Below, one piece after another: positions 34,587-43,119 of a stretch of DNA of 64,000 nt. The notes beneath the pieces are model-generated. The model was not told the DNA's origin, ran no database searches, and was given only the letters and a program-made list of their open reading frames with translations. Each line of letters starts with the position of its first letter. Position 1 is the first letter of the stretch. The stretch spans positions 1 through 64,000 of the forward strand of contig BJHK01000014.1 of NCBI GenBank assembly GCA_014192425.1, written 5' to 3'. The DNA comes from Planctomycetia bacterium. Its GTDB lineage: Bacteria > Planctomycetota > Planctomycetia > Pirellulales > UBA1268. The position numbers and the translations under genes were made by a program.

Positions 34587-35734
34587 CGACCGATCCGGCC
34601 AAGCCGCGCATTCCGTACACCAAGCCGTCGATCACGGACCTCGAGATCCGGTACGCCACCGATGCCGTGACCAACGGATGGGGCGAGCGGTGCTATGAAT
34701 ATATCGGCCGCTTTGAGGATGCGTTTCGCGCACATCTGGGTGTGAAGCATGCGATCGCCACATCGAGCTGCACTGGCGCCCTGCACATGGGCCTTGCGGC
34801 GCTCGGCATCGGCCCGGGCGACGAGGTGATCCTCGCCGACACGAATTGGATCGCCACTGCCGCCCCGATCGTGCATCTCGGAGCGAAGCCCGTCTTCGTG
34901 GACATCCTGCCCGACACCTGGTGCATCGATCCCGCACTCGCGGAGGCGGCGATCACACCACGCACGAGGGCGATCATCGCCGTCCACATCTACGGCAATC
35001 TCTGCGACATGGATCGACTTCTCGCCATCGGCGAGCGGCATGGCATCCCGGTCGTGGAAGACGCGGCGGAGGCGATTGGTTCGGTCTGGCACGGCCGGCG
35101 GGCTGGCTCAATGGGCCGGTTTGGCGCGTTTTCGTTTCATGGCACGAAGACGCTCACCACGGGGGAGGGGGGCATGTTCGTGACGAACGACGACGCCCTC
35201 TATGAGCATGTGCTCACGCTCAGCAACCACGGCCGCGCCCGCGGCCAGACGAAACAGTTCTGGGCCGACATGGTAGGTTTCAAGTACAAGATGTCGAATG
35301 TGCAGGCGGCGATCGGCTGCGCGCAGCTCGAGCGTGTCGAAGAACTCGTTGCCCGCAAGCGGGAGATCATGCAGGCCTACCGGGACGCGTTCGCGGGCAT
35401 CCCCGCAATCTCGATGAATCCAGAGCCGCCCGGCACGGTGAACGGCTCATGGATGCCGACGGTGGTCTTTAACCCCCGCACGGGCGTGACCCGCGAGCGA
35501 TTGCTGGAGGCGTTTCGCGAAGAAAACATCGACGCCCGGGTGTTTTTTTGGCCGCTGTCGGGCCTGCCCGTCTTCGGTGGTCGGCCAACCAACCCCATCG
35601 CCGACGACACGGCCCAGCGAGCGATCAATTTGCCGTCGTTTCACGAAGTAACAAGCTTGTCATTGACGCGTATTGCCTCTGCTTGCAAATGGGTTTTTTG
35701 TGGCCCAGGCTTAGAGCCTTACCGCCGCCCATGA
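34583..35734 (+). CDS. DegT/DnrJ/EryC1/StrS aminotransferase, perosamine synthase-like
   Basis: The 383-residue enzyme has D160 in VVEDAAEAIGS and the Schiff-base Lys K189 in FSFHGTKTLTTGEGG. That block and PYTKPSITDLEIRYATDAV at the start resemble GDP-perosamine synthase and other C4 aminotransferases of 4-keto-6-deoxy sugars. The Lys shows it is not RfbH, which has His there. It could aminate the CDP-sugar of this operon or the GDP-4-keto-6-deoxymannose made by the dehydratase at 42024. The last 35 residues (after NLPSFHEVT) look unusual and coincide with a drop in GC content. ATGA overlaps occur at both ends. Confidence 0.9.
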   Translation: MTTDPAKPRIPYTKPSITDLEIRYATDAVTNGWGERCYEYIGRFEDAFRAHLGVKHAIATSSCTGALHMGLAALGIGPGDEVILADTNWIATAAPIVHLGAKPVFVDILPDTWCIDPALAEAAITPRTRAIIAVHIYGNLCDMDRLLAIGERHGIPVVEDAAEAIGSVWHGRRAGSMGRFGAFSFHGTKTLTTGEGGMFVTNDDALYEHVLTLSNHGRARGQTKQFWADMVGFKYKMSNVQAAIGCAQLERVEELVARKREIMQAYRDAFAGIPAISMNPEPPGTVNGSWMPTVVFNPRTGVTRERLLEAFREENIDARVFFWPLSGLPVFGGRPTNPIADDTAQRAINLPSFHEVTSLSLTRIASACKWVFCGPGLEPYRRP

Positions 35735-36438
35735 TCTCATATCTCCTCCAGCACAAGAATGCGCTTGTAGAAGACTCAGTTCCATGTCGGCTGCCTGTGG
35801 TCGATCGTGAGGGGAGGCCTGCGGGATCGCTGAGGTTGATGAACCGCACACTCGCAGCCGACCCGGTTGTGGTAGCTGACCTGACCAACTGGCGACGCAC
35901 GTACATGCGTTTTTTTCTGACGCACTTTGAACCCACGGAAGAGCGAACGCAACATTGGCTGGCTCACACTGCGCTGCCTGCCGCTGATCGCCTGTTGTTT
36001 CTACTTGAGACTAGCCCAGACTTCTTTATCGGCAATTTCGGTCTAGCAGGCATCGGTCCGTTCAGCGCCGAATTGGATAATCTCATTCGCGGCCGACGGG
36101 GGGGCGGGCCCGAATTTATTTACCTCTCTGAGTGCGCCCTACTGTGGTGGTTGTTTGCTGACCAAAGCCGTGAAACAGCGACGCTACGCGTGTTCTCCAA
36201 CAACCGCTTGACAATCGGGTTGCATCTGAGTGTTGGCTTTTCCACGACTGCCAGCGACCCTCTCTTCGTTCACCCGGAAGGCGAGGAGTGTGGGTACACC
36301 CTTCACGGTGGATCACTTCCCACCGGCTTCGCCTACGATGAGATGAAATTAACTCGCAGTCAGTTCCATTCATGTAATCCCTGGGTCCGCAAGGCTTATC
36401 AATCGTTTTTGAATCCTCTCGGCCAGCTACACGAATGA
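35731..36438 (+). CDS. GNAT-like acyltransferase-type protein, function uncertain
   Basis: The 235-residue protein starts at the ATG that overlaps the aminotransferase stop (ATGA). It has the look of GNAT-type N-acetyltransferases that act on nucleotide amino sugars: RLMNRTLAADPVVVADLTNWRR, RLLFLLETSPDFFIGNFGLAGIG, and a long acceptor helix. The acetyl-CoA pyrophosphate loop is not obvious, so the assignment rests partly on position after an aminotransferase. The gene is clearly less GC-rich than its neighbours and uses more A/T-ending codons, which suggests recent arrival. If correct, it N-acylates the amino sugar. Confidence 0.55.
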   Translation: MISYLLQHKNALVEDSVPCRLPVVDREGRPAGSLRLMNRTLAADPVVVADLTNWRRTYMRFFLTHFEPTEERTQHWLAHTALPAADRLLFLLETSPDFFIGNFGLAGIGPFSAELDNLIRGRRGGGPEFIYLSECALLWWLFADQSRETATLRVFSNNRLTIGLHLSVGFSTTASDPLFVHPEGEECGYTLHGGSLPTGFAYDEMKLTRSQFHSCNPWVRKAYQSFLNPLGQLHE

Positions 36439-37214
36439 ATGATCGCATCGCATCACTTGAACGAACTCGCGAACGGTTGCCGGCGATGGGGTCGAATGTC
36501 GCAGTTCGTCAAGCCGTATCGGCCTTCATTCTTGAAACAGCCCCGCATCAGTACACATACCGTTTCGACTGGCTTGGCCGACCGATCATCCAGTTTCCGC
36601 AAGACATCGTCGCGGTCCAGGAACTGATCTGGGCGGTTCGGCCCGATCTGATCATCGAGACGGGCATCGCCCATGGCGGGTCGCTGATTCTCAGCGCCTC
36701 GCTGCTGGCTTTGCTCGACCTGTGCGACGCGAGCACGGCCGGCACGACCATCGATCCACGTCACTCACAGCGGAAGGTGATCGGCATCGATGTCGACATC
36801 CGACCGCACAACCGCGCCGCAATCGAGTCACACCCTCTGGCTCAGCGGATCGAGATGATCGAGGGCTCGAGTATCGATGCCGCTGTGATTGCCTCAGTGC
36901 GTGAACGAGCCATGTCCGCCACGACTGTCATGGTGTTTCTCGACAGCAACCATACCCATGACCATGTGCTGGCCGAGCTGCAGGCATACGCCCCGCTCGT
37001 AACGCCGGGCAGTTACTGCGTGGTCTTCGACACAATCGTCGAGCACATGCCGAAGAGCATGTTCCCTGCCCGGCCGTGGGGCCCGGGCAACAACCCGAAA
37101 ACCGCCGTGCACGAGTTTCTCGCGTCGCACCCGGAGTTCACTATAGATGCGGCCATCCCCGACAAGCTGCTGATCACCGTGGCGCCGGATGGGTATTTGA
37201 AGCGGATTCACTGA
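36435..37214 (+). CDS. CmcI-like SAM-dependent methyltransferase (cephalosporin hydroxylase family)
   Basis: The 259-residue protein matches the CmcI/RhlMT family by FDWLGRPIIQFPQDIVAVQELIW, LIIETGIAHGGSLIL (SAM site), KVIGIDVDIRPHNR, VFLDSNHTHDHVLAEL and YCVVFDTIVEHM. Members in glycan clusters O-methylate sugars such as rhamnose despite the family name. It ends the CDP-sugar operon and probably O-methylates the new sugar. It overlaps the preceding gene by ATGA. Confidence 0.88.
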   Translation: MNDRIASLERTRERLPAMGSNVAVRQAVSAFILETAPHQYTYRFDWLGRPIIQFPQDIVAVQELIWAVRPDLIIETGIAHGGSLILSASLLALLDLCDASTAGTTIDPRHSQRKVIGIDVDIRPHNRAAIESHPLAQRIEMIEGSSIDAAVIASVRERAMSATTVMVFLDSNHTHDHVLAELQAYAPLVTPGSYCVVFDTIVEHMPKSMFPARPWGPGNNPKTAVHEFLASHPEFTIDAAIPDKLLITVAPDGYLKRIH

Positions 37215-37273
37215 TTCGGCATTGCCTCATCCTGAAACGGAATCCACGGAGTGTTTGCATACCGCGATTCTCT

Positions 37274-38449
37274 TCAGCGCCACGGCAGTCCTGCAATCCC
37301 ATGCATGCTGCTACGGGGCTCTCCGCTTCTCAAGACTTCAGCTGCAAAAGTCGCCGCTGAACTTACATCGTGCACTTCCTCCGAACACGAACGGGGCTTC
37401 TGCCATGGACCGTTGTCACTGGCTGCTTTGCTGACCGAGCGCAGAACTGTGCGAAGTGTCCGCCGGCCGATTTCGAATAGCACGCCGACGAAATCGCCCT
37501 GGCTCATCGCCTCCGCAAACACGCCCCGCAGTCGTGTCCGACGCATCGTCGGATTGTGAACACCACGGCATTCATTGAGGGCGGACGCATAAAATGCGGG
37601 TAATCGTATTCTGGCACGAAGGTCGGGGCGATCGTATCGCAAAGCGGCTTCATGGATGCTGTCCAGCGTGGCGAGACCGACGGTGTGCAGAGGGCAATGC
37701 GGGCGTTCGTCAATTGCGACCATGTCTTTGAGGAAGCGGGCCGCATCTTCACCTCCCTCGCGGGACTGGGCCCCGTTCGATTTAGCCCCTTCGCCCGCAA
37801 CGGTCAGCACCGACCCCGTGGAAATGAAAGTGGGCGTATTCAAAGCCACAGTCACGGCCGTGTACACGTCGGGAGACGCGCGGTGGAACACGAAACCGTC
37901 CCTCGCCAAATCCACAAGCAGTTGGCGGGGGACGAAGTTGTGGTACACCATTGGACCGTCGATATAGCGAACCTCACATCGACAGAGCTTGCTGAGAAAA
38001 TCGTCACACGAAATGACTTTCTCTTCGCTGCTCGGCGGCTGATGAAACCAAAACGTGTTTCGCCGATCGGGTTCGGCAACGTCTGGCCAGCAATAGTGGG
38101 CGATCGTGTGCTGGATCGGCTGCACGCCATGGCGGGCGGCAATCGCGGCAACCTCCCTTACTGCCCCTGGCATTAGCCCATCATCGTCGCCGATAAATGT
38201 GACCAATTCGCCGGTCATATAAGGAATGATGAAATCCCAGTGTCTCGACATCGGCAAGTAACGATCCGGCCGTATGTACCGAATTCGAGAATCACGGAAG
38301 GCGGCAACGGTCGCCTCAGCGGCACCCGGTGAGTTGTCGGAAACAAGAATTTCAAGGTCCTGATAGTCCTGCTCGACGCACGTTTTCAAGCAGGACTGCA
38401 GGTAATTGGTCCGCCCCGCAATCGTGGGAATCGCAACGGTGATCTTCAC
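37274..38449 (-). CDS. GT2 family glycosyltransferase
   Basis: The 391-residue protein begins KITVAIPTIAGRTNYLQSCL, with EILVSDNSPGAAEAT and the metal-binding IGDDDGLMPG. The catalytic domain fills about residues 1-230. The C-terminal 150 residues are helical and basic. No membrane span is seen. It is expected to add a sugar to a lipid-linked chain at the cytoplasmic face. It is a single gene convergent with the CDP-sugar operon and divergent (44-base gap) from the GT4 gene. Donor is not predictable. Confidence 0.85.
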   Translation of the reverse strand: MKITVAIPTIAGRTNYLQSCLKTCVEQDYQDLEILVSDNSPGAAEATVAAFRDSRIRYIRPDRYLPMSRHWDFIIPYMTGELVTFIGDDDGLMPGAVREVAAIAARHGVQPIQHTIAHYCWPDVAEPDRRNTFWFHQPPSSEEKVISCDDFLSKLCRCEVRYIDGPMVYHNFVPRQLLVDLARDGFVFHRASPDVYTAVTVALNTPTFISTGSVLTVAGEGAKSNGAQSREGGEDAARFLKDMVAIDERPHCPLHTVGLATLDSIHEAALRYDRPDLRARIRLPAFYASALNECRGVHNPTMRRTRLRGVFAEAMSQGDFVGVLFEIGRRTLRTVLRSVSKAASDNGPWQKPRSCSEEVHDVSSAATFAAEVLRSGEPRSSMHGIAGLPWR

Positions 38450-38493
38450 GGCAGTTTTTAACTTCTGAGTGTCGTTCGCTGGCGTAGACGAGC

Positions 38494-39804
38494 GTGAGAA
38501 AACCTCTAGAGAATAGCATTGAACGTCTCGACCGCGGCATATTTATCGACTGCACCCTCGCCGCAGCCCAGCAGCAGGCGACGGGTATCGCGCGGGTCGT
38601 CAGGGAACTCACCGAGGTTGGCAATGCCACGAGAGGCAATGCGAGTGCCGGCGCGGTTCAGCCGGTAGCGGTCGCCGGAGGCGTATTTCGGCTCGCCCAG
38701 CTGCAGGGAGTCAAGTCTGCTCCGTCGGGCGTTGCCGTGCAGCTGAGAACCGTCGCCCGCAGGCTCGACGAATGGCTCCGGGATCGAGCCCCGAATCTCG
38801 AGCATGCGATTGTGCGGCTTGTGATGGCCGCTGGTGGCATTCCATCGCTCGGCCTCGCCACGGCCGGAGCCGCCGCCGGAGAAGAGCCGGCGCGCTTCCG
38901 ACCCGGCGATGTGCTGCTGCTCGCCGATGCGACGTGGATGATTCCCCGCTGGAAGCCCGCGGTGGAATCCGCGAAGGCTGAGGGTGCCCGCGTCGTTCCC
39001 GTCATCTATGACCTACTGACCTGGAGCCATCCGCAGTTCTTCGCGCCACTGTTCTGCGCCCAATTCAAACGCTGGCTCATCGAGATGATTCCGCTGTCCG
39101 ACGCCTTCGTTTGTATTTCACAAGCCACAGCCGACGCCTTGCGTGAGTTCGCAGCCGCCGAAGGACTTACCGACGGCTTGCCGCCCATCGGGGTGTTTCC
39201 GCTCGGAACCAAGCTCACGCCCGCCACGTCAGAGCCCCGGGCTGAAGTCGCCACCGTCTTCGCCAAGGCTGCGCCGTTTCTGATGGTCGGCACGATCGAG
39301 CCGCGAAAGAACCACGCCCTCGTGCTCGACGCGTTCGAACGCTTCTGGGTGGCGGGTGGCACCGCGGCGCTCGTCGTCATCGGCCGCCGAGGCTGGCAAT
39401 GCGAGGCCACGCTCCGACGGTTCACGGCCCTCGCCGCCGCCGGCAGGCCGTTCACCCACATTGGCGACGCCACCGACGCCGACCTGCACTACGCCTACCG
39501 CCACGCCCGCTGCCTGATCTTCCCATCCGTCGCCGAAGGCTTCGGGCTGCCGATCGTGGAGGCGCTCGCCCAAGGCTTGCCGGCGATCGCCAGCGACATC
39601 CCCGTGCACCGCGAGGTAGGAGGCGATCTCGCCACCTACATTCCCTTGGGCGATCCCGGCCGTCTCGCCGCACTGCTGCAGTCGATCGCAGACGGCTCGA
39701 CGGTGCTCACGGCGCCAGCCCCCGGCACCGTCCACCTGCCCACATGGGCGGAAAGCGCCGCGGCACTCCAGGCGGAAATTGACCGGTTGCTCGCGTCGCG
39801 ATGA
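38494..39804 (+). CDS. GT4 family glycosyltransferase
   Basis: The 436-residue GT-B protein starts at GTG. The N-terminal domain includes GIFIDCTLAAAQQQATGIARV. The C-terminal domain has LMVGTIEPRKNHALVLDAFERF and the E-x7-E motif region FPSVAEGFGLPIVEALAQGLPAIASD. Such enzymes are retaining transferases, often mannosyl or rhamnosyl. It is coupled by ATGA to the methyltransferase gene that follows. No strong ribosome site is visible. Confidence 0.9.
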   Translation: MRKPLENSIERLDRGIFIDCTLAAAQQQATGIARVVRELTEVGNATRGNASAGAVQPVAVAGGVFRLAQLQGVKSAPSGVAVQLRTVARRLDEWLRDRAPNLEHAIVRLVMAAGGIPSLGLATAGAAAGEEPARFRPGDVLLLADATWMIPRWKPAVESAKAEGARVVPVIYDLLTWSHPQFFAPLFCAQFKRWLIEMIPLSDAFVCISQATADALREFAAAEGLTDGLPPIGVFPLGTKLTPATSEPRAEVATVFAKAAPFLMVGTIEPRKNHALVLDAFERFWVAGGTAALVVIGRRGWQCEATLRRFTALAAAGRPFTHIGDATDADLHYAYRHARCLIFPSVAEGFGLPIVEALAQGLPAIASDIPVHREVGGDLATYIPLGDPGRLAALLQSIADGSTVLTAPAPGTVHLPTWAESAAALQAEIDRLLASR

Positions 39805-40544
39805 CACATTTTGAGTCGGTCTTCCGCTCCGCCCACGGCAAAGGCCTCGCGGCCGACGTCGTTCAGTGGGGCGCGCTCGCGAACGTGGCGCAGTATCGAC
39901 TGCCCTACGAGAAAACCTTCGCCCACGTTTCCGCCGGCGACCACGTGCTCGATTGGGGCTGTGGCAACGGGCATTTCTCCTATTTTCTGACGCAGCACGG
40001 CGTCCGCACCGTTGGCCTCTCCTTTGAGGAAGCCCCCGCCGCTCTCGTCGGAGAGCCGCTGTTTCAACACGTGCGTCACGACGAACCCGTGGGCCTGCCA
40101 TTTTCAGACGCCATGTTTGACGCCGTCGCGAGTGTCGGCGTGCTCGAACACGTGCACGAAACTGGCGGCGACCAGCGGGCGTCGCTCGTGGAACTTGCCC
40201 GGGTCTTGAAGCCAGGCGGCACGCTCCTCGTGTTCCATCTGCCCAACACGTTTTCCTGGATCGAGTGCCTGGTCAGGCAGGTCAATCCGTGGCTGCGGAG
40301 GCCGGTCTTCCAGCACAGCCGGCTCTTCACGCGGGCCGACGTCGAGCGGCTCCTGCCGCCCGATCTCTCGATCGTCGAATGCGGCCGCTACAACATCATC
40401 CCGCGCAACCCCGCCAACGCACTGCCGGCGTGGCTCCGCGATTCGAGGGCATTCGTCGCCGGCCTCAACCTGCTCGACGACGCGGTCACCGCGACCCTGC
40501 CAGTGTTCGCCCAAAACTGGTTCTTCGTGTTGCGGAAGCGGTGA
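39801..40544 (+). CDS. class I SAM-dependent methyltransferase
   Basis: The 247-residue protein has motif I VLDWGCGNGHFSYFL, the acidic region LPFSDAMFDAVASVGVLEHV and LKPGGTLLVFHLPN. This is the UbiE/Methyltransf_11 type. Overlap with the GT4 gene suggests it modifies the same chain, for instance a terminal methyl cap, but the acceptor is not known. Confidence 0.87.
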   Translation: MTHFESVFRSAHGKGLAADVVQWGALANVAQYRLPYEKTFAHVSAGDHVLDWGCGNGHFSYFLTQHGVRTVGLSFEEAPAALVGEPLFQHVRHDEPVGLPFSDAMFDAVASVGVLEHVHETGGDQRASLVELARVLKPGGTLLVFHLPNTFSWIECLVRQVNPWLRRPVFQHSRLFTRADVERLLPPDLSIVECGRYNIIPRNPANALPAWLRDSRAFVAGLNLLDDAVTATLPVFAQNWFFVLRKR

Positions 40545-40617
40545 GGCTCCACCTCAGCCCGGCTTTGATCCGATGGCCACGATCAAGTGTTTCGGCGTCG
40601 CCGCAACGGCAGCTCGT

Positions 40618-40645
40618 TTGACTGGCAGCGACCGATCGGTATACT
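40618..40645 (+). promoter_or_regulatory. sigma70-type promoter with internal palindrome
   Basis: TTGACT (40618-40623) and TATACT (40640-40645) are spaced by 16 bases. The perfect palindrome ACCGATCGGT (40631-40640) lies in the spacer and touches the -10, a good place for a repressor. It precedes the DUF4160/DUF2442 pair. Confidence 0.5.
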
Positions 40646-40698
40646 GAACGTCTGTATGCTATTTCGTAAAGTTCATGGTCCAAAGACGGCAGCCAGCC

Positions 40699-40947
40699 AT
40701 GCCGGAAATTACGCGTTTTTACGGTATTGTGATCAGGGTCTTTTTCCGCGACCACCCGCCACCGCACTTTCACGCGGAGTACGCGGGAATGTCGGCGGTG
40801 TACGATATCGAGACGCTGGAAATCACCGAAGGAAGTCTCCCGAGAACAGCTGGCAAACTGGTGGTCGAATGGGCGACACTTCACAAAGAATCCTTGATGC
40901 AAATATGGGAGACGCAGGAGTTCATCAGGCTGCCGCCACTGGAATGA
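40699..40947 (+). CDS. DUF4160 family small protein
   Basis: The 82-residue protein has the DUF4160 blocks RFYGIVIRVFFRDHPPPHFHAEY, a middle TEGSLPRT and a final LVVEWATLHKESLMQIWE. The start ATG 40699 (MPEITRF) matches the usual family beginning; the ATG at 40675 would add eight residues. The family is commonly paired with DUF2442, as here, and is suspected of toxin-antitoxin-like function, which is not proven. Fused to it by ATGA is the next gene. Confidence 0.85.
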   Translation: MPEITRFYGIVIRVFFRDHPPPHFHAEYAGMSAVYDIETLEITEGSLPRTAGKLVVEWATLHKESLMQIWETQEFIRLPPLE

Positions 40948-41201
40948 GCCCGCCTCGTCGCGCTCCGCTGGTGACCGCCGTCGAGCCGATGCCAGACCAC
41001 GTGCTGCGGGTCTGCTTCGCCGACGGAGTGTGGAAGCTTTACGATGTCAAACCGTTGCTTCACCTGCCGCTGTTCCAGCCGCTTCGCGATGGCGATCTTT
41101 TTCAGCAGGCACATGTCGTTTGTGGTGGCTACGCGGTCGCCTGGAATGCCGATATCGACATCAGCGAATACGAACTTTGGCAACGCGGCGTCGGGTCATG
41201 A
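40944..41201 (+). CDS. DUF2442 family small protein
   Basis: The 85-residue protein has the DUF2442 pattern: TAVEPMPDHVLRVCFADGVWKLYDVKPLL, FQPLRDGDLF, AVAWNADIDISEYELW. It overlaps the DUF4160 gene by ATGA. The pair is widespread as a two-gene unit of unknown function. Confidence 0.85.
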   Translation: MSPPRRAPLVTAVEPMPDHVLRVCFADGVWKLYDVKPLLHLPLFQPLRDGDLFQQAHVVCGGYAVAWNADIDISEYELWQRGVGS

Positions 41202-41302
41202 GGCGACCTGGGAAAGCCCGCACCGGTCGGTCTTCTGTTACCAGACCTGATCAAGCCGCCCGGCTACCGGCCAAACGACCCGCGTCTCGAAGAGACCATC
41301 CC

Positions 41303-41551
41303 ATGACAACAATCCAGATTCAACTGCCTGACGCGACCGCCAAGGCAGCTCGGGAGGCCGGACTGCTGACGCCGCAGGTGCTCGATACCTTGCTGACTGA
41401 CGCGCTCAAGCGGCGACAGGCAGCCGATTCGCTCCTTTCAATTGCTGATCGCGTGGGCTCGGCCGGCATCGAGCCGATGCCAATGCCAGAGATCGTCGCG
41501 GAAGTGAAGGCATCTCGCGCAGAGCACATGCACCGTGCGGGCAATCATTGA
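41303..41551 (+). CDS. antitoxin-like protein paired with a PIN toxin
   Basis: The 82-residue protein starts with a beta strand (TTIQIQLPDATAKAA) and helical stretches and has a Pro-rich middle (GIEPMPMPEIVAEV). It overlaps the PIN toxin gene by 17 bases. Size, position and charge are those of an antitoxin. The DNA-binding fold is not certain. Confidence 0.7.
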   Translation: MTTIQIQLPDATAKAAREAGLLTPQVLDTLLTDALKRRQAADSLLSIADRVGSAGIEPMPMPEIVAEVKASRAEHMHRAGNH

Positions 41552-41951
41552 CACGAATGTCTTCATCGCCGGGCTGCTGTGGAGGGGTTCGCCCCACGTG
41601 CTTCTCGAACACGCCCACGCCGGCACGCTCACGGTGATCAGTTCGTCAACGCTGATTGCGGAATTGGCGGGTGTACTCGGTCGCGCGAAGTTTGCCGCAA
41701 TCCTTTCGATGACGAGCACGTCCCTGGAGCGGACGACAGCTGAAGTGAGGCAACTCGCGGAAATCATCGACCCACCGCCCCTGGAACACCCGGTCTGCCG
41801 TGATTCTACCGACGACCATGTCCTCGCGCTCGCTCTTTCCGCAAACGCCGACATGGTCGTGAGTGGCGACGACGACCTGCTTGTCCTTGGAAGTTTCGCG
41901 AATATCCCCATCGTCACGCCCGCCGAAGCGGATCAACGCCTGGTGCGGTGA
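41535..41951 (+). CDS. PIN-domain toxin (PIN_3/COG1569-like)
   Basis: The 138-residue protein from a GTG start has MRAIIDTNVFIAGLLWRG (D6), LIAELAGVL, DSTDDHVLALALSANADMVVSGDDDLL, the acidic set of the COG1569-type PIN RNases. It belongs to another PIN group than the toxin at 29492. The preceding antitoxin-like gene completes a toxin-antitoxin unit. Confidence 0.85.
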   Translation: MRAIIDTNVFIAGLLWRGSPHVLLEHAHAGTLTVISSSTLIAELAGVLGRAKFAAILSMTSTSLERTTAEVRQLAEIIDPPPLEHPVCRDSTDDHVLALALSANADMVVSGDDDLLVLGSFANIPIVTPAEADQRLVR

Positions 41952-42023
41952 TCGCGGCGCTTCCACGGGACGCGAGCCGGTTGTTGCTGAAACAGCGGTC
42001 ATGTCGAATTCCTTGATCCGACC

Positions 42024-43079
42024 CTACGCCCGCCCGAGATCGCTCTCCATCATGATCTCGACGAGCCGATCGAACCCCACCGTCGGCTCCCAGCCCAGGA
42101 CGGCCCTGGCCTTTTCCGCCGACCCGCAGATGCTCGAATGGTCGAGCGGCCGGAAGAACCGCGGCTCCACCGCCACCAGCCGCCGGCCTGACGCACGATC
42201 ATAGCCCGCCTCCGCCGGGCCGGTTCCCTCCCACGCGATCTCGAAGCCCGCCACGGCTGCGGCCCGCTCGACGAACTCGCGGACTGAGCGGGTTTTGCCC
42301 GTGGCGATGACGTAGTCGTCGGCCACGTCGGCCGTGGTCATCATCCACATCGCCCGCACGTAATCGGGCGCATAGCCCCAGTCGCGGCGGCTGTCGAGGT
42401 TGCCGAGGAGGAGCACTTCGTCGGCCCCGCGGGCGATCCGGGCGAGCGTGGCAGTGATCTTCCGCGTCACGAAGTTGAACCCCCGGCGGGGCGACTCGTG
42501 ATTGAAGAGGATGCCGTTGCTCGCATGCAGCCCGTAGCCGCGGCGGTAAAACGCCGTCATCGAGTGGGCATACTGCTTCGCGATCGCGTAGGGCGACACG
42601 GGCTCGAACGGGCTCGTCTCCGTGCAGACGCAGTCGGACATCTGACCGGTTGCCTGCGGCCGTAGCGCGAGCCCGCCGAACAGCTCCGAGGTTGAGGCCT
42701 GGTAAAAACGGCACTCGGGCCGCGTGAGCCGCATGATCTCGAGCAGCCGCAACACGCCCACGGCGTTGACGCTCGTGGAATGCTCCGGCTCGTCGAACGA
42801 GATACCCACGTGGCTTTCGCTCGCGAGGTTGTAGATCTCGTCGGGCTTCACCCGGCCGATCACCGCCTGCAGGCCGAGCGGATCGATCAGGTTGCCGTAA
42901 TGCAGTTCGAACGGCAGTCCGCAAGCTCCTGCCGCTGCCCTCAGCCCATCGATCCGCTCGCGGTTCAAGCCGCTCGACCGCCGCACGAGGCCGTGCACGG
43001 CATAGCCCTGGTCGAGCAACAGCTCGGCCAGATACGAGCCATCCTGCCCGCCGATGCCGGTGATGAGAGCGGTTTTCAT
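42024..43079 (-). CDS. gmd: GDP-mannose 4,6-dehydratase
   Basis: The 351-residue extended short-chain dehydrogenase has GIGGQDGSYLAELLL (8-22), NLASESHVGISFDEP, the STSE tetrad region (129-132), Y164-x3-K168 in SPYAIAKQYAH and RRDWGYAPDYV. These mark GDP-mannose 4,6-dehydratase. It makes GDP-4-keto-6-deoxymannose, the precursor of GDP-fucose, GDP-rhamnose and GDP-perosamine. No fucose synthase or reductase is nearby. The perosamine synthase-like aminotransferase at 34583 is the most obvious next enzyme in the window. The first gene downstream of two GT4 genes on the same strand, it may share their operon. Confidence 0.93.
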   Translation of the reverse strand: MKTALITGIGGQDGSYLAELLLDQGYAVHGLVRRSSGLNRERIDGLRAAAGACGLPFELHYGNLIDPLGLQAVIGRVKPDEIYNLASESHVGISFDEPEHSTSVNAVGVLRLLEIMRLTRPECRFYQASTSELFGGLALRPQATGQMSDCVCTETSPFEPVSPYAIAKQYAHSMTAFYRRGYGLHASNGILFNHESPRRGFNFVTRKITATLARIARGADEVLLLGNLDSRRDWGYAPDYVRAMWMMTTADVADDYVIATGKTRSVREFVERAAAVAGFEIAWEGTGPAEAGYDRASGRRLVAVEPRFFRPLDHSSICGSAEKARAVLGWEPTVGFDRLVEIMMESDLGRA

Positions 43080-43119
43080 GCCGAAGATCGTATCCGGAAA
43101 TGTGTGCCGTTCATGACGG

